A stretch of DNA of 64,000 nucleotides from Bacillus zhangzhouensis (GCF_000715205.1 NZ_JOTP01000006.1:124001-188000); one strand, 5' to 3'. Numbered from the stretch's first letter, positions 9,047 through 22,292 are shown. Notes: generated by a model not told the origin, from the letters alone. A program made the numbers and translations.

Positions 9047-9109
9047 GAAAAAACACCTTCGAATTGCAGTAGATGACTTCTCTACACACAAACTAAAGGT
9101 GTTTTTTCT
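9047..9109. terminator. Bidirectional terminator between the serine hydrolase and purD
   Basis: A long hairpin with AAAAAACACCTT paired to AAGGTGTTTTTT, and an inner GTAGA/TCTAC stem. A and T runs on both sides let it act on both strands, ending the purine operon from one side and the hydrolase transcript from the other. Confidence 0.85.
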
Positions 9110-9133
9110 ATACACTTATGGCAGAATGCTCGC

Positions 9134-10420
<1,287 letters not shown>

Positions 10421-11959
10421 TTAATGTTTGAAATGTCTAACGCCAGTGAAGACCATGGCAATGCCGTATTCATCTGCCTTTTGAATCGATTCTTCATCAC
10501 GAATCGATCCGCCTGGCTGAATGATCGCTGTTACGCCTGCCTTTGCAGCAGCTTCCACTGTATCGCCCATTGGGAAAAATGCATCAGAACCTAGTGCACT
10601 GCCTTTTGCCTTTTCACCTGCTTGCTCAATGGCAATGTTAGCCGAGCCGACACGGTTCATTTGACCAGCACCAATACCTGCTGTCATTTGATCCTTCGCA
10701 AGGACAATCGCATTTGATTTCACATGCTTGACCACTTTCCATGCAAGCTTTAAATCTTTCCATTCGTCTTCTGTTGGTTCTCTTTTCGTCGGAATGGAGA
10801 TCGTTGCTTCGTCTAAGCCGTAAGTATCGATATCCTGAACGAGTAGTCCGCCATGTACACTAGTTAGCTGCTTTTCTTTCTTCGCGTGATCAGCTTCGAC
10901 ATCGAGTGTTAATAGACGAAGGTTCTTTTTCGCTGTTAACACCTCAAGTGCTTCTTGGCTAAATGATGGTGCGATGACAATTTCTAAGAAAATCGTATGA
11001 AGCACTTCAGCTGTTTGTTTGTCTACTTCACGGTTGAGCGCAACAATGCCACCAAAAATAGATGTTTCATCTGCTTTGAATGCACGGTCAAAGGCTTCTG
11101 CAATGTTTTCTCCTGTACCGACGCCACATGGGTTCATGTGCTTCACAGCGACAGCTGCTGGCTCCGTAAATTCACGTACGATTTGGAGAGCGGCATCAGC
11201 ATCTTTGATATTGTTGTAGGAAAGTTCTTTTCCATGTAATTGTGTCGCTGTTGCCAATGAGCCTTTGCTTGGAAGAGCATTTTCATAGAAAGTAGCCGCT
11301 TGGTGCGGGTTTTCTCCATAACGGAGGGATTGTTTTTTCTCAAACGTGACGGTGAACTGCTCTGGCTCCGTTTCGCCAACATAGTTCGTTAAATAATCCG
11401 CAATGAGGGCATCGTAAGCAGCTGTATGACGGAATACCTTTGCCGCAAGCTGACGTTTTTTCTCTAGCGACACGCCGCCTTCTTTGATTTGCTGAACGAC
11501 TGAATCATAATCACGAGGGTCCACTATGACTGTTACGTCCTGATGGTTTTTAGAAGCGGCACGAAGCATGCCCGGTCCGCCAATATCAATGTTTTCAATC
11601 GCTTCTTCATACGTCACATCGTCTTTTAAGATTGTCTCTTTGAATGGATAGAGATTCACGACCACAAGATCAATCGGCTGAATGCCGTGCTTTTCAATCT
11701 GTGCCATGTGCTCATCGTTTTCTCTCACTGCCAATAGTCCACCATGAATGTTTGGATGAAGTGTTTTGAGTCGTCCGTCCATGATTTCTGGGAATCCAGT
11801 CACTTCAGAAATACCAATCACATCAATGCCGTTCTCTTGAAGAAGCTTGTGTGTACCTCCAGTTGAAATCACTTCAACACCAAGTTCTGTTAATGCTTTC
11901 ACAAAAGGTACAAGATTCGTTTTATCGGAAACACTGATTAATGCGCGTTTGATCGTCAT
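10421..11959 (-). CDS. purH: Bifunctional AICAR formyltransferase/IMP cyclohydrolase
   Basis: A 512-residue PurH. The N-terminal MGS-like IMP cyclohydrolase domain (to about 195) starts [12 protein letters not shown] and includes STGGTHKLL; the C-terminal AICAR transformylase domain includes [10 protein letters not shown], whose Lys-His pair is catalytic, and a GADAFFP-like segment ([10 protein letters not shown]). It performs the last two steps to IMP using 10-formyl-THF. It lies 15 bp after purN in the operon. Full-length, with no sign of damage. Confidence 0.97.
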   Translation of the reverse strand: MTIKRALISVSDKTNLVPFVKALTELGVEVISTGGTHKLLQENGIDVIGISEVTGFPEIMDGRLKTLHPNIHGGLLAVRENDEHMAQIEKHGIQPIDLVVVNLYPFKETILKDDVTYEEAIENIDIGGPGMLRAASKNHQDVTVIVDPRDYDSVVQQIKEGGVSLEKKRQLAAKVFRHTAAYDALIADYLTNYVGETEPEQFTVTFEKKQSLRYGENPHQAATFYENALPSKGSLATATQLHGKELSYNNIKDADAALQIVREFTEPAAVAVKHMNPCGVGTGENIAEAFDRAFKADETSIFGGIVALNREVDKQTAEVLHTIFLEIVIAPSFSQEALEVLTAKKNLRLLTLDVEADHAKKEKQLTSVHGGLLVQDIDTYGLDEATISIPTKREPTEDEWKDLKLAWKVVKHVKSNAIVLAKDQMTAGIGAGQMNRVGSANIAIEQAGEKAKGSALGSDAFFPMGDTVEAAAKAGVTAIIQPGGSIRDEESIQKADEYGIAMVFTGVRHFKH

Positions 11960-11974
11960 GCCTTTGTCACCTCA

Positions 11975-12544
11975 TTAAGATAATTCTAAAAGTGATTTGA
12001 TCACTTTTGGATATAGTGTGTGTTCTAGTTCATGCATTCTTTTTTCAATTGATTCAAGGTTTTCGCCTTGTTCTATATGGATCGCTGCTTGGTCAATAAT
12101 CGGGCCCGTATCCATGCCTTCGTCAACATAATGGACGGTGATGCCTGCCACTTTGACTCCTGCTTGATAGGCTTGTCCAATGGCATCAAGCCCTGGGAAT
12201 GCTGGCAGCAAGGATGGGTGGATATTCACGATTTTCCCTCTGAATGCTTCAAGTAATGTCGGGCCAATTAATCTCATATACCCAGCGAGGAAAATCCATT
12301 CCACTTCATGTAGTTTCAGTTGTTCAATAATGGTTTGTTCAAAAGCGGCTTTGCTTGGAAAAGCCTTCGGCGTAAAAGCGAATGAGGGAATGCCCTCTTT
12401 CTCCGCTCTCTCTAGCACCTTCGCACCTGGCTTATCACAAATCACAATGGCAGCCTCTGCCTGCCACTGTTCTTCTTTTAACGTATCAATAATGGCCTGA
12501 AAGTTCGTCCCGCTTCCAGAGGCGAAGATCGCAAACTTCTTCAT
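11975..12544 (-). CDS. purN: Phosphoribosylglycinamide formyltransferase (folate-dependent)
   Basis: A 189-residue GAR transformylase that transfers the formyl group of 10-formyl-THF to GAR. The start [17 protein letters not shown] is the PurN signature with the phosphate-binding GSGTN loop; [12 protein letters not shown] near residue 105 carries the catalytic Asn-His pair and [11 protein letters not shown] supplies the catalytic Asp. The ATG overlaps the purM stop (ATGA), indicating translational coupling. A formate-dependent PurT is not seen in this window. Confidence 0.97.
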   Translation of the reverse strand: MKKFAIFASGSGTNFQAIIDTLKEEQWQAEAAIVICDKPGAKVLERAEKEGIPSFAFTPKAFPSKAAFEQTIIEQLKLHEVEWIFLAGYMRLIGPTLLEAFRGKIVNIHPSLLPAFPGLDAIGQAYQAGVKVAGITVHYVDEGMDTGPIIDQAAIHIEQGENLESIEKRMHELEHTLYPKVIKSLLELS

Positions 12545-13581
12545 GAGAGGCTTCCACCGCCGAATGTGACACCTTCTCCTTTTTGAACACGCCCGATGAG
12601 AAATGCTTTTTCTCCGTCTTGTTCAAGTCCGCTGATCACATCAACTAAACGATCCTCTTTTACAGCTAAGACAAAGCCAATGCCCATATTAAACACATTA
12701 AACATCTCTTCTGACTTCAACAGTCCTTTTTCTTGAATGAAGGAGAAAATAGGCGGTACTGGCCATGAGCCGTTATCAATTTCAACGCCAAGTCCTTCAG
12801 GCAGCATACGTGGTAAATTTTCAATAAAACCGCCGCCCGTCACATGTGCCATGCCGTCAATTTTACCGGCTTTCACTTGTTTGAGCACAGGCTTCACATA
12901 AATTCTCGTCGGTTCAAGCAGCTCTTCTCCGAGCGGTCTTGTAAAAGGTGCATACGTTTGATGAAGGTCAAGACCAGCGTCTTCCAGCAATACTTTACGT
13001 ACAAGAGAATAGCCATTGCTATGAATTCCGCTTGAGCTGAGTCCGATGAGCAAATGTCCCTCTTTGATACTGTCTCCTGTCACGATTTCATCCTTTTCAA
13101 CGACGCCTACAGAAAAACCAGCAATATCATATTCATCTTCTGTGTAAAGACCTGGCATTTCTGCTGTCTCTCCGCCGACAAGCGCCGAACCTGATTGCTC
13201 ACAGCCGTCAGCCACCCCTTTGACAATGGATTCAATTTTCAAAGGATCTGCTTTTCCGACAGCTAAATAATCTAAGAAAAAGAGCGGCTCTGCTCCTTGT
13301 GCCAGCACATCATTGACACACATAGCGACGGCATCTACACCGATTGTATCGTGCTTATCCATTAAAAAAGCGAGCTTTAATTTTGTGCCAACACCATCTG
13401 TTCCTGAGACAAGAACAGGCTTTTTGTATGACAGCTCAGATAAATCAAACATACCGCCAAATCCGCCTAGAGCACCCATGACTCCTGCTCTTTTTGTACG
13501 TTCTACGTGTGTTTTCATTCGCTTGACGGCTTCGTATCCTGCTTCGATGTCGACACCGGCGTTTTTATATGCTTCTGACAT
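12541..13581 (-). CDS. purM: Phosphoribosylformylglycinamidine cyclo-ligase (AIR synthetase)
   Basis: A 346-residue AIR synthetase that closes the imidazole ring, using ATP and FGAM. The AIRS N-terminal domain with [11 protein letters not shown] near 60 and VNDVLAQGA near 95 contains the ATP and metal-binding residues; [13 protein letters not shown] lies in the C-terminal domain. I chose ATG 13581 ([10 protein letters not shown]) because AAAGGAG sits 6-9 bp before it and it matches family starts; an in-frame ATG at 13614 adds 11 residues without a good ribosome site. It overlaps purN by 4 bp. About 100 bp separates it from purF, with no terminator seen. Confidence 0.96.
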   Translation of the reverse strand: MSEAYKNAGVDIEAGYEAVKRMKTHVERTKRAGVMGALGGFGGMFDLSELSYKKPVLVSGTDGVGTKLKLAFLMDKHDTIGVDAVAMCVNDVLAQGAEPLFFLDYLAVGKADPLKIESIVKGVADGCEQSGSALVGGETAEMPGLYTEDEYDIAGFSVGVVEKDEIVTGDSIKEGHLLIGLSSSGIHSNGYSLVRKVLLEDAGLDLHQTYAPFTRPLGEELLEPTRIYVKPVLKQVKAGKIDGMAHVTGGGFIENLPRMLPEGLGVEIDNGSWPVPPIFSFIQEKGLLKSEEMFNVFNMGIGFVLAVKEDRLVDVISGLEQDGEKAFLIGRVQKGEGVTFGGGSLS

Positions 13582-13677
13582 CCCATTCACTCCTTTTATC
13601 TGCTTTTCTTCCATGTATTTTCGGCAGAATGAAAGAGCAGCATATCAAATCATCTTGACTGCTGCTCCATTATTCGA

Positions 13678-15108
13678 TTATTTCGTCAGGACTGTTTCCT
13701 TCACATGCGGAAGGACAGTATCTTCATAAATTTCAGTCGGGTATTTTCCAGTAAAGCATGCTAAACACTGACCACACTGCGGATCATCATACTTTCTGCC
13801 AATCCCGTCCATTAAACCGTCTACAGATAAAAATGCAATGGAGTCTGCACCGATTTCCTGTCTAATTTCTTCAACTGAATGAGAAGAAGCAATCAGCTCT
13901 TCGTGTGTGGACGTATCAATTCCATAAAAACACGGATGAGCGATTGGCGGTGAACTAATGCGTACATGTACTTCTGTTGCACCCGCTTCTCTTAGCATCG
14001 TCACAATTCGGCGGCTCGTTGTTCCGCGTACGATGGAATCGTCCACCATGACAACACGCTTTCCTTCGACAACCCCGCGCACAGCAGACAGCTTCATACG
14101 TACGCCCTGCTCGCGCAATGCTTGGGACGGCTGAATAAATGTCCGGCCGACATATCGGTTTTTAATTAAACCAAGCTCATACGGAATGCCTGTTGCTTCG
14201 GCATATCCAATCGCTGCAGAAATACTAGAGTCTGGTACGCCTGTGACAACATCTGCTTCCACATGGGCTTCTTCTGCAAGCTTCTTGCCAAGATTCTTTC
14301 TCGCGCTATGCACGTTGATGCCATTGATGTTGCTGTCAGGTCTTGAGAAATAAATATATTCCATGCTGCACATGCTGCGGTTAATGCTCATAGAGAAGCG
14401 TTCAGATTTCAACCCTTCATCATTAATGATCAGCATTTCGCCAGGCTCCACATCTCGTAAATATGTTGCGCCGACGACATCAAATGCACATGTTTCAGAA
14501 GCGACAACATAAGCGTCCCCAAGCATACCAAGTGAAAGTGGACGTAAGCCGTTCGGATCAAGCGCCACAATCATTTCTGTTTCGGTCATAATTAAGAAAG
14601 CATATGCTCCTTTAAGCATAGACAGGGCGTTTTTGATTTGCTCTTTCAATTCAACATACCCGCTGCGCTTAATTAAGTGAGCCAGCACCTCTGTATCAGA
14701 GGATGTTTGGAAAATACTCCCTTGGTTCTCAAGCTGCTGCTTTAATTGCGTTGCATTCACTAAGTTCCCGTTATGAGCAAGGGCAAGACTGCCGTTATTT
14801 TGCGAGCGGAAGAAAAGGGGCTGCACATTTTCAAAGCCGCCTCCGCCTGCTGTCGCATAACGAACGTGTCCGATCGCTCCTCTTCCCTTTAAATCCTTTA
14901 GCTCACCGTTTTGAAAGACTTCCGTAATCAGTCCAAGGCCTTTGTGTGACGTCAGGTTTTCACCATCTGTTGCAATGATTCCCGCACCTTCCTGTCCTCG
15001 GTGCTGAAGGCTATGCAATCCGTAATATGTGATTTGAGGGGCTTCTTCGTGTCCCCAAACCCCAAAGACACCACACTCTTCGTTTAAGCCTCTGATTTCA
15101 GCAAGCAT
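13678..15108 (-). CDS. purF: Amidophosphoribosyltransferase precursor
   Basis: A 476-residue enzyme that commits PRPP to purine synthesis using glutamine. The start [11 protein letters not shown] is a propeptide removed to expose the N-terminal nucleophile cysteine (Cys12 here). The glutaminase domain comes first; the PRPP-binding loop [15 protein letters not shown] is near 345-360. Near the C-terminus CGQCLACF provides ligands of the 4Fe-4S cluster of the B. subtilis-type enzyme, which links stability to oxygen and is regulated by nucleotide feedback. The start chosen has AAAGGAG seven bases upstream and lies inside the purL end (25-bp overlap). Confidence 0.96.
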   Translation of the reverse strand: MLAEIRGLNEECGVFGVWGHEEAPQITYYGLHSLQHRGQEGAGIIATDGENLTSHKGLGLITEVFQNGELKDLKGRGAIGHVRYATAGGGGFENVQPLFFRSQNNGSLALAHNGNLVNATQLKQQLENQGSIFQTSSDTEVLAHLIKRSGYVELKEQIKNALSMLKGAYAFLIMTETEMIVALDPNGLRPLSLGMLGDAYVVASETCAFDVVGATYLRDVEPGEMLIINDEGLKSERFSMSINRSMCSMEYIYFSRPDSNINGINVHSARKNLGKKLAEEAHVEADVVTGVPDSSISAAIGYAEATGIPYELGLIKNRYVGRTFIQPSQALREQGVRMKLSAVRGVVEGKRVVMVDDSIVRGTTSRRIVTMLREAGATEVHVRISSPPIAHPCFYGIDTSTHEELIASSHSVEEIRQEIGADSIAFLSVDGLMDGIGRKYDDPQCGQCLACFTGKYPTEIYEDTVLPHVKETVLTK

Positions 15109-17315
15109 GGGATCGCTCCTTTCCATGCGCGTTCAAGCTCGTTGACCGCTGCATGAATCCATTGTTGTCCTTCTTGATTTTTGACGGTAAATACACCATC
15201 ATTTGTGACCGTTCCGACTTCTTTTGCATCCTTTACAGCCGCAGTAAACGCTTCGCTGTGTTCTGGCTTAACGGTCACAACAAAACGTGACTGCGATTCA
15301 CTGAATAATGAAGCTTGGCTGTTTAAATCGATTTGGATATCAGCACCAAGGCCGTCTGTTCCAAACGTACTCTCAGCAAGTGCCACACCAAGACCACCTT
15401 CAGATACATCATGCGCTGATTGAACAAGTCCGTTTTGAATCGCCGCTAGAAGAGCTTCCTGACGCGCAAGCTCGACAGTCAAATCAATTTCTGGTGCTTT
15501 TCCGTAGATGCGGCCTTCTGTCATCTTTTGAAGCTCACTGCCTGCGAATTCTTCCTTCGTCTCACCAATGACGAAAATCACGTCGCCTGCCTGCTGGAAC
15601 GATTGAGTCGTAATATGAGCTGTATCTTCAATCAAACCAACCATCCCAATGACTGGTGTTGGGTAAATCGCTGTTCCATTTGATTCGTTATATAAAGAGA
15701 CGTTACCACCGATCACCGGTGTGCTTAGCGTGCGGCATGCTTCGCTAATTCCGTCAGCAGACTTTTCAATTTGCCAAAAAATTTCTGGTTTCTCTGGGTT
15801 ACCGAAGTTCAGGTTATCTGTCACTGCAAGAGGACGAGCGCCTGAGCAGACAATGTTACGTGCTGCTTCTGCGACGGCGATTTTCCCGCCAACCTCTGGA
15901 TCAAGGTAGAGATAACGTGCGTTACAATCTGTTGTCATCGCTAGCGCTTTTTTCGTTCCACGGATTCTTAAAACACCCGCATCAGAGCCCGGTGCAACGA
16001 CTGTATTTGTTCGTACCATGTAGTCGTATTGATCGTAAACCCATTCTTTACTTGCAATCGTTGGCTGCTGAAGGAGCTGCTTTAACGTATGTGCTGCATC
16101 TGTAATGTCAGGTGCTTCGACTTTTGTTTCTAAGAACTCACGATAGTATGCAGGCTCACTTGACGGCTTGTGATAAACCGGTGCTTCCTCTGCTAGTGCA
16201 TCAACAGGAAGCTCACAAACCACTTCGCCTTGATGGAGTAAACGAAGCATTTTATCATCTGTCACATGACCGACTGATACAGCTTCTAGATCGTATTTTT
16301 CAAAAATATCAATGATTTCTTGTTCACGGCCTTTTTCAATGACCAAAAGCATTCTCTCTTGCGATTCAGACAGCATCATTTCGTATGCCGTCATGCCTGT
16401 TTCACGCTGCGGAATGAGATCTAGGTTCATCTCGATACCAGAACCTGCTTTACTGGCCATTTCCGCACTTGAGCTTGTTAAGCCAGCCGCTCCCATATCT
16501 TGAATGCCAACGAGCGCATCGTTTTTGATGACTTCAAGGCATGCTTCAAGTAATAGCTTTTCCATGAATGGGTCGCCCACTTGAACAGCTGAACGTTTTT
16601 CTTCTGATCCATCAGAAAATTCTTCAGAGGCAAATGTTGCACCGTGAATTCCGTCACGTCCCGTTTTGGCACCGACGTACATGACCGTATTGCCAACACC
16701 TTTGGCCTGCCCTTTTTTGATGTCCTCATGGTTGATTAATCCAACACACATCGCATTCACAAGCGGATTGCCTTCATAGCTTTGATCAAAATGAACTTCT
16801 CCGCCGACTGTAGGAATTCCGATACAGTTTCCATAGCCTGCGATCCCTGCCACTACTTCTTCAAACAAGTACTTCACGCGCGGTGAAGTCAGTTCACCAA
16901 AACGAAGAGAGTTTAGTACAGCAATTGGACGCGCACCCATGGAGAATACATCACGGATAATTCCGCCGACACCTGTTGCCGCTCCTTGATACGGTTCTAT
17001 CGCAGATGGATGGTTATGTGATTCGATTTTAAATACAACCGCTTGGTTGTCTCCAATATCAACGATTCCAGCGCCTTCCCCAGGACCTTGAAGAACATGC
17101 TCTCCTTTTGTCGGGAATTTGCTTAAAACAGGCTTCGAGTTTTTATAACTGCAATGCTCTGACCACATCACAGAAAAAATGCCTGTTTCTGTGTAGTTTG
17201 GCAGCCTGCCAATAATGGATTCGATTAAAGCGAATTCTTCATCACTCAATCCCATTTGCTGATACAATTTCTCTTCTTTAATTTGCTTGTGACTTGGTTC
17301 AAGCAGTAGTGACAT
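15084..17315 (-). CDS. purL: Phosphoribosylformylglycinamidine synthase, large subunit (small-type PurL)
   Basis: A 743-residue PurL of the short Gram-positive type, which needs PurQ (glutaminase) and PurS (bridge) to make FGAM from FGAR, glutamine and ATP. Two AIRS-like halves are visible, with [10 protein letters not shown] near 50, a conserved [21 protein letters not shown] segment near 96-118, and [10 protein letters not shown] near 540. It overlaps purQ at its start (17 bp) and purF at its end (25 bp), typical of tight coupling in this operon. Confidence 0.97.
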   Translation of the reverse strand: MSLLLEPSHKQIKEEKLYQQMGLSDEEFALIESIIGRLPNYTETGIFSVMWSEHCSYKNSKPVLSKFPTKGEHVLQGPGEGAGIVDIGDNQAVVFKIESHNHPSAIEPYQGAATGVGGIIRDVFSMGARPIAVLNSLRFGELTSPRVKYLFEEVVAGIAGYGNCIGIPTVGGEVHFDQSYEGNPLVNAMCVGLINHEDIKKGQAKGVGNTVMYVGAKTGRDGIHGATFASEEFSDGSEEKRSAVQVGDPFMEKLLLEACLEVIKNDALVGIQDMGAAGLTSSSAEMASKAGSGIEMNLDLIPQRETGMTAYEMMLSESQERMLLVIEKGREQEIIDIFEKYDLEAVSVGHVTDDKMLRLLHQGEVVCELPVDALAEEAPVYHKPSSEPAYYREFLETKVEAPDITDAAHTLKQLLQQPTIASKEWVYDQYDYMVRTNTVVAPGSDAGVLRIRGTKKALAMTTDCNARYLYLDPEVGGKIAVAEAARNIVCSGARPLAVTDNLNFGNPEKPEIFWQIEKSADGISEACRTLSTPVIGGNVSLYNESNGTAIYPTPVIGMVGLIEDTAHITTQSFQQAGDVIFVIGETKEEFAGSELQKMTEGRIYGKAPEIDLTVELARQEALLAAIQNGLVQSAHDVSEGGLGVALAESTFGTDGLGADIQIDLNSQASLFSESQSRFVVTVKPEHSEAFTAAVKDAKEVGTVTNDGVFTVKNQEGQQWIHAAVNELERAWKGAIPCLLKSEA

Positions 17316-17982
17316 GAGTGTCCCTCCAATTTTTCACGATAGATTGAAACAATTTAAGTCCGTCGGCGCTGCCTAGTAATGAATCAACTGCGCGCTCAGG
17401 GTGCGGCATCATGCCGAGTACATTGCCCTCTTCATTCGTTACACCTGCAATTCGATTGACACTGCCGTTAATATCGTCTCCGTATGTGAAAGCGATTTGG
17501 CCTCGTTCAATGAGCTTCGCTAAAGTGTCCTCGTCACAGTAGAAGTTGCCTTCACCGTGCGCTACAGGAATCGTAATGGATTCGCCTTTTTGATAGCCGC
17601 TTGTAAATTGCGTTTCGTTGTTCTCTACAATGAGTTCAACTGGACGACAGATAAATTTCAGGTCTTTATTTCGTCTCATCGCACCCGGAAGAATGCCAAG
17701 CTCCTGAAGAATTTGGAACCCGTTACAAACACCAAGAACAGGTTTTCCTTCCTCAGCTGCTTTTTTAACCGCCGGCATGATGTTAGAGAAGCGAGCAATC
17801 GCACCACATCTTAAGTAATCCCCATAAGAGAAACCGCCTGGTACGAGTACACCGTCAAATCGGTCAAGACTTGTTTCGTCGTGCCATACATATTCAACTT
17901 GTTCACCTAGCTCATCTTGAATCGCATGGTACATATCGATATCACAGTTAGAGCCAGGCAAGACGATCACTGCAAACTTCAC
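17299..17982 (-). CDS. purQ: Phosphoribosylformylglycinamidine synthase, glutaminase subunit
   Basis: A 227-residue class I glutamine amidotransferase. The catalytic cysteine is in [10 protein letters not shown] near residue 86, and the His-Glu pair is in MMPHPERAV near 194-202. It supplies ammonia to PurL. Start [16 protein letters not shown] is typical. It overlaps the end of purS by 4 bp and the start of purL by 17 bp, so the three subunits of the complex are made together. Confidence 0.97.
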   Translation of the reverse strand: MKFAVIVLPGSNCDIDMYHAIQDELGEQVEYVWHDETSLDRFDGVLVPGGFSYGDYLRCGAIARFSNIMPAVKKAAEEGKPVLGVCNGFQILQELGILPGAMRRNKDLKFICRPVELIVENNETQFTSGYQKGESITIPVAHGEGNFYCDEDTLAKLIERGQIAFTYGDDINGSVNRIAGVTNEEGNVLGMMPHPERAVDSLLGSADGLKLFQSIVKNWRDTHVTTA

Positions 17983-18233
17983 TGTGCGACAACCTCCTCC
18001 ACCTCATAGCGGTAATCTTCAATCACCGTATTGGCAAGCAATTTTTCACACATTTCTTTGACCACTGTATCTAAATCACGTTCTGATTTCTCAATGACTA
18101 GCTCCATATATTTCCCGATACGGACATCCTTTACTTCCTGATAAGACATACTGTGCAAAGCGTGCTGCACGGCACTTCCTTGTGGATCAAGAACGCTCTC
18201 TTTTAAGCTGACAAAAATTTTCACTTTATACAT
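17979..18233 (-). CDS. purS: Phosphoribosylformylglycinamidine synthase subunit PurS
   Basis: An 84-residue subunit that bridges PurL and Pur[20 protein letters not shown] is the family start; GGAGG lies eight bases upstream of this ATG, which overlaps the last codons of purC by 8 bp. A longer in-frame reading from 18275 lies wholly within purC and has no support. The protein has the expected short alpha-beta layout and the usual length. Confidence 0.96.
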   Translation of the reverse strand: MYKVKIFVSLKESVLDPQGSAVQHALHSMSYQEVKDVRIGKYMELVIEKSERDLDTVVKEMCEKLLANTVIEDYRYEVEEVVAQ

Positions 18234-18948
18234 GTTTATGGCCTCCAAGTCTTTTGAAAATTTCTTCGTATGCATTTGTTAAGCCGCCCAGGTTTCGTCT
18301 GAACACGTCTTTATCAAGCTTTTCGTTTGTGTCTTTGTCCCAAAGCCTGCACGTATCAGGTGAAATCTCATCAGCTAGCAAAATACGATTCTCGTGATCT
18401 ATTCCGAATTCAAGCTTGAAATCAATTAAATTCACATGGCAATCTGAGAAGATTTGCTTCAATTCTTCATTCACTTGTCTTGTGATTTGTTTCATTTCCT
18501 CGACCTGCTCAGGTGTCGCTGCATGTAAAATGCGAATATGATCTTCTGTAATGAGCGGATCACCAAGTGCATCATCTTTGTAGTAAAACTCGATCAAAGG
18601 TGTGTCCAGTTTCGTTCCCTCTGGAATCCCAAGACGCTTTGACATACTGCCTGCCACCACGTTTCGCACAACGACTTCAAGCGGTACGATGTCTACCTTT
18701 TGAATGAGCTGTTCTGTTTCAGATAGGCGTTTCACAAAGTGATTGTTGATCGCTTTCTCATGTAGCATTTGAAAAATCAAGCTAGAAATTTCGTTATTCA
18801 GTCTGCCTTTGCCTTCAATTTCCGCTTTCTTTTCACCGTTAAATGCTGTAGCAGAGTCTTTATATTCGACATATAAAATATGCTCGTCATCGGTCTGATA
18901 GATTCTTTTCGCTTTGCCTTCGTAGAGAAGTTCTTGTTTCACAGTCAT
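18226..18948 (-). CDS. purC: SAICAR synthetase
   Basis: A 240-residue enzyme that couples aspartate to CAIR with ATP. The start KQELLYEGKAKRIYQTDD and the internal VDIVPLEVVVRNVVAGS segment are signatures, and LADEISPDTCRLW near 200 is the conserved C-terminal motif with acidic metal ligands. It follows purB by about 70 bp and runs into purS. Complete and ordinary in length. Confidence 0.97.
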   Translation of the reverse strand: MTVKQELLYEGKAKRIYQTDDEHILYVEYKDSATAFNGEKKAEIEGKGRLNNEISSLIFQMLHEKAINNHFVKRLSETEQLIQKVDIVPLEVVVRNVVAGSMSKRLGIPEGTKLDTPLIEFYYKDDALGDPLITEDHIRILHAATPEQVEEMKQITRQVNEELKQIFSDCHVNLIDFKLEFGIDHENRILLADEISPDTCRLWDKDTNEKLDKDVFRRNLGGLTNAYEEIFKRLGGHKHV

Positions 18949-19020
18949 TCAGATTGGCCTCCTAATTTGAATGTTGGCAATTTTCAGGATTAGGCGCCTG
19001 ACTAGCAGGCGGCCCATTTC

Positions 19021-20316
19021 TTACGCAAGACCTAGACGTTCGAAAATCATATCGACATTTTTCAAGTGATAGTTGTAATCGAAGCAGTCAGCGATTTGTT
19101 CAGGTGTTAAGCGTGAAGTGATTTTCTCTTCTGCTTCTACTAATGAACGGAATGGTACTTGTTTCTCCCAAGCTTCCATCGCCTTTGGCTGAACCGTGTC
19201 ATATGCTTCTTCACGTGCCATGCCTGTATCAATGAGTGCAAGAAGAACACGCTGAGAATAGATCAAGCCAAGTGTGCGGTCCATATTGCGTTTCATATTT
19301 TCAGGGAACACCGTCAAGTTCTTCACAATGTTAGAGAAACGGTTCAGCATATAGTTCAGTGCAATCGTTGCATCTGGTAAAATGATGCGTTCAGCAGATG
19401 AATGAGAAATATCACGCTCATGCCAAAGCGGTACATTTTCATAAGCAGTCAGCATATAACCACGGATGACACGGGCAATCCCCGTCATATTTTCAGAACC
19501 AATTGGGTTTCGTTTATGAGGCATCGCTGATGATCCTTTTTGTCCTTTTGCAAAGAACTCTTCTACTTCACGTGTTTCACTCTTTTGAAGACCACGAATT
19601 TCAACAGCAAATTTCTCAATGCTTGTTGCCACTAAAGCAAGGGTTGCCATGTAATCTGCATGACGGTCACGCTGCAAGGTTTGGGTAGAAATTGGTGCAG
19701 CTTTGATGCCAAGTTTCTCACATACATATTGCTCAACAAACGGGTCGATGTTCGCATATGTGCCAACAGCACCAGAGATTTTGCCGAATTCGATGCCAGC
19801 TTTTGCTTGTTTAAAACGTTCTAAGTTACGCTTCATTTCTTCGTACCAAAGAGCAAGCTTCAAACCAAATGTTGTCGGTTCAGCGTGTACACCATGTGTA
19901 CGGCCCATCATGACGGTATATTTGTGCTCTTTTGCTTTTTCTTTTAGTATGTCAACAAATCTCTCAATGTCCTTGAGCAAGATATCATTCGCCTGTTTTA
20001 ATAGATATGAAAGCGCCGTATCCACTACGTCTGTAGAGGTTAACCCGTAATGAACCCACTTTCTTTCTTCTCCTAGAGATTCAGATACAGCACGCGTAAA
20101 GGCAACCACATCGTGGCGCGTGTCTTGTTCAATCTCTAAAATACGTCCAATATCAAAGCTTGCATTCTTGCGCATTGTCACAACGTCTTCTTTTGGAATA
20201 ATGCCAAGTTCTGCCCAAGCTTCACAAGCGAGAATTTCTACTTCAAGCCATGCATTAAATTTGTTTTCTTCTGTCCAGATTGCTGACATTTCTGGTCGTG
20301 CGTAACGTTCGATCAT
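19021..20316 (-). CDS. purB: Adenylosuccinate lyase
   Basis: A 431-residue fumarase/aspartase-superfamily enzyme acting twice in purine synthesis: SAICAR to AICAR, and adenylosuccinate to AMP. The superfamily signature [16 protein letters not shown] near 260-275 includes the mobile catalytic-serine loop, and [12 protein letters not shown] near 138-150 supplies a catalytic histidine. Its ATG overlaps the purK stop by 4 bp. The 70-bp gap to purC is the largest early in the operon and I see no terminator there. Confidence 0.97.
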   Translation of the reverse strand: MIERYARPEMSAIWTEENKFNAWLEVEILACEAWAELGIIPKEDVVTMRKNASFDIGRILEIEQDTRHDVVAFTRAVSESLGEERKWVHYGLTSTDVVDTALSYLLKQANDILLKDIERFVDILKEKAKEHKYTVMMGRTHGVHAEPTTFGLKLALWYEEMKRNLERFKQAKAGIEFGKISGAVGTYANIDPFVEQYVCEKLGIKAAPISTQTLQRDRHADYMATLALVATSIEKFAVEIRGLQKSETREVEEFFAKGQKGSSAMPHKRNPIGSENMTGIARVIRGYMLTAYENVPLWHERDISHSSAERIILPDATIALNYMLNRFSNIVKNLTVFPENMKRNMDRTLGLIYSQRVLLALIDTGMAREEAYDTVQPKAMEAWEKQVPFRSLVEAEEKITSRLTPEQIADCFDYNYHLKNVDMIFERLGLA

Positions 20317-21455
20317 TTCCCGTTTCCTCCATCTCTTTCAGTCCATATCTTTGTGATGTTTGTCATCCATTTATCATCGAGCTTTTTCATAAACGTCATA
20401 TGCCCCATTTTGCGGCCGGCTTTTACTTCATGCTTTCCATATAGATAAAGCTTTGCTTCCTTTAAAAGCTCAGGATGCTCTTTTGGAATGTCCACTTCAT
20501 CGCCTAATAAGTTCACCATCATGCCCTCTGATAAAAGGGCTGTACCACCTAGGGGCAAACCACATATCGCCCGAACGTGCTGTTCAAACTGACTCGTCTC
20601 ACATAAGTCGAGCGTATAATGACCTGAATTATGCGGGCGTGGTGCCAGTTCATTGACGAGCAGCTTTCCTTCGTTTGTCAGGAACAGTTCTACAGCAAGT
20701 GTACCGACTAGTCCTAGCTTTTCAGCCAGTGTCGTTGCCAGTTCTTTTGCCTTCTCCTCAATGTGATCATCTACCCTTGCAGGCACAATGCTTTGGAATA
20801 AAATATTGTGCTTATGAATGTTCTCAGCGACTGGAAATACTGCAATTTCTCCATGAACAGACCGCGTGACGATGACCGATAGCTCCATTTGAAATGGGAC
20901 CCAGCTTTCTAAAATACATGTTCCATGCGAGAGCAATGCGGCAGCTTCATGAAGCTGCTCTTTCTCTTTGATCACGTATTGTCCTTTTCCATCGTAACCA
21001 CCCCTGCATGTTTTCAGCACGGCAGGCACCCCAAGCACATCCGCTGCGTCTTCTAGCTCCTTTTCATCATGAATGATGCGGTAAGGCGCTACTTCACAGC
21101 CTGCGTCTACAATCCCTTTTTTCTCGGTTTCACGGTTTTGAGTTAACAGAAGGAGTTCGCTTCCTTGCGGTAAATACGCCTCTTCCTTCAACTGATTAAG
21201 TGCATCATAATCAATATTTTCGAACTCATATGTCACCACATCGCTGATTTCCGCTAGCTGCCTTATCGCTTCAAGGTCACTATATGCGGCTGTGATTTCT
21301 GTATCAGCAACCTGTCCACATGGAGATTGTGTGACTGGGTCTAGGACAGCTGCCCGGTACCCCATTTGCTTTGCGCTAACCGCCATGTATCTGCCAAGCT
21401 GTCCTCCGCCGATAATACCGATGGTTGCGTTTGGAAAAATGGTCTGCTTAGCCAA
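20313..21455 (-). CDS. purK: N5-carboxyaminoimidazole ribonucleotide synthase
   Basis: An ATP-grasp enzyme of 380 residues that makes N5-CAIR from AIR, bicarbonate and ATP; PurE then isomerises it. [11 protein letters not shown] near the start is the family motif, [10 protein letters not shown] near 150 is the ATP-grasp glycine loop, and [14 protein letters not shown] near 265 carries metal and substrate residues. Alignment with the B. subtilis protein favours a TTG start at 21455 ([10 protein letters not shown]); an in-frame GTG at 21464 is also possible. Neither has a strong ribosome site, and both overlap the end of purE, consistent with coupled translation. Confidence 0.93.
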   Translation of the reverse strand: MAKQTIFPNATIGIIGGGQLGRYMAVSAKQMGYRAAVLDPVTQSPCGQVADTEITAAYSDLEAIRQLAEISDVVTYEFENIDYDALNQLKEEAYLPQGSELLLLTQNRETEKKGIVDAGCEVAPYRIIHDEKELEDAADVLGVPAVLKTCRGGYDGKGQYVIKEKEQLHEAAALLSHGTCILESWVPFQMELSVIVTRSVHGEIAVFPVAENIHKHNILFQSIVPARVDDHIEEKAKELATTLAEKLGLVGTLAVELFLTNEGKLLVNELAPRPHNSGHYTLDLCETSQFEQHVRAICGLPLGGTALLSEGMMVNLLGDEVDIPKEHPELLKEAKLYLYGKHEVKAGRKMGHMTFMKKLDDKWMTNITKIWTERDGGNGK

Positions 21456-21936
21456 GCTGATCACTGCTTTCTAGTACAGTCTGTTTCGTTTGCTCTCTTC
21501 TCTGTTCAAGACGAGCAGCGATTGTTTCATCAAATGCTGAGATCATTTGTGCGGCTAACAGGCCTGCATTTGTTGCACCGGCTTTGCCAATAGCCACTGT
21601 GGCAACTGGTACACCACCTGGCATTTGAACGATGGATAATAACGAATCCAGCCCATTTAGTGCTTTTGATTGAACGGGCACACCAATGACCGGCAGTGTC
21701 GTTTTTGCTGCGACCATCCCCGGTAAATGTGCTGCGCCTCCAGCACCGGCAATAATGACCTTTAGTCCTTTACCTCTTGCTTCAGTCGCATATTCAAACA
21801 TCAAATCAGGTGTCCGATGTGCGGATACAACCTGTTTTTCATACGGAATGTCTAATTCCTCTAAGATATCGCACGCATTTTTCATTGTTTCCCAATCAGA
21901 TGTACTTCCCATGATGACACCTACAAGCGGCTTCAT
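21448..21936 (-). CDS. purE: N5-carboxyaminoimidazole ribonucleotide mutase
   Basis: A 162-residue class I PurE that converts N5-CAIR to CAIR. The start [15 protein letters not shown] contains the phosphate-binding SxSD motif, SAHRTPD near 42 carries the catalytic histidine, and [11 protein letters not shown] near 70 is typical. It is the first gene of the twelve-gene operon and follows a 5' leader of about 270 nt with a guanine riboswitch. Its AAAGGTGGGAAC ribosome site is adequate. Confidence 0.97.
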   Translation of the reverse strand: MKPLVGVIMGSTSDWETMKNACDILEELDIPYEKQVVSAHRTPDLMFEYATEARGKGLKVIIAGAGGAAHLPGMVAAKTTLPVIGVPVQSKALNGLDSLLSIVQMPGGVPVATVAIGKAGATNAGLLAAQMISAFDETIAARLEQRREQTKQTVLESSDQLG

Positions 21937-22017
21937 TTTGTTCCCACCTTTAAGCTGATATTCGTTTTTGTATCGTTTGACACGCTCCCCAAACCTAAGT
22001 TAGCTTGTCAAACGCCG

Positions 22018-22072
22018 AACAAAAAGGCCCGATTTGCATTGCATTGTTAGGAAGCAACACAAACCGGGCCAT
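22018..22072 (-). terminator. Riboswitch-controlled terminator before purE
   Basis: On the minus strand GGCCCG plus an extended imperfect stem (TTTG, TTGC) pairs with GCAA...CAAATCGGGCC and is followed by five Ts. It lies between the guanine aptamer and purE, so it is the expression platform: ligand-bound RNA should terminate here. Confidence 0.88.
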
Positions 22073-22122
22073 GGTAAGCGCTGTTCGCTTTTTTAAAACG
22101 CCATGTCAGTTTTGTTCACTAT

Positions 22123-22192
22123 CCTGCATAGTCCAGTCATTTACGGTAACTGGGTAGAAACTTATGGGCCATATTCCCAAGATTATATGAGG
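22123..22192 (-). promoter_or_regulatory. Guanine riboswitch aptamer of the purE operon
   Basis: Read on the minus strand, the class core is present: ATAATC after P1, GGGAATATGGCCC, AAGTTTCTACC in J2/3, then CCGTAAATG and GACTATG closing P1. The C in GACTATG is the base that selects guanine or hypoxanthine rather than adenine. With the terminator at 22018-22072 it should switch off pur gene transcription when guanine is abundant. Confidence 0.95.
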
Positions 22193-22214
22193 CTCGTGTT
22201 TTGATTTCATGTTT

Positions 22215-22243
22215 ATCTTAACAACGGATGTTCATGATGTCAA
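22215..22243 (-). promoter_or_regulatory. Sigma-A promoter of the purE operon
   Basis: Minus-strand TTGACA (22238-22243) and TAAGAT (22215-22220) are exactly 17 bp apart. Transcription should begin near 22208, giving a leader of about 270 nt that includes the guanine riboswitch. Confidence 0.85.
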
Positions 22244-22249
22244 CGGATT

Positions 22250-22292
22250 TATCGAACAATCTATGAAGTCGTCGTTTTAATGTTCGTGTTTA
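22250..22292. promoter_or_regulatory. PurR operator pair (two PurBoxes, inverted)
   Basis: CGAACAAT on the plus strand (22253-22260) and its inverted partner TGTTCGTGTTT (22281-22291) form two PurBoxes with CGAA cores just upstream of the -35. This matches how B. subtilis PurR, which senses PRPP, binds pur promoters. Spacing fits the family pattern; binding is inferred. The second box overlaps the end of yebG. Confidence 0.7.

Noticed and set aside
18226..18275. Longer PurS with an N-terminal extension
   Set aside because: The extension lies within purC and lacks a ribosome site; the family begins at [10 protein letters not shown].
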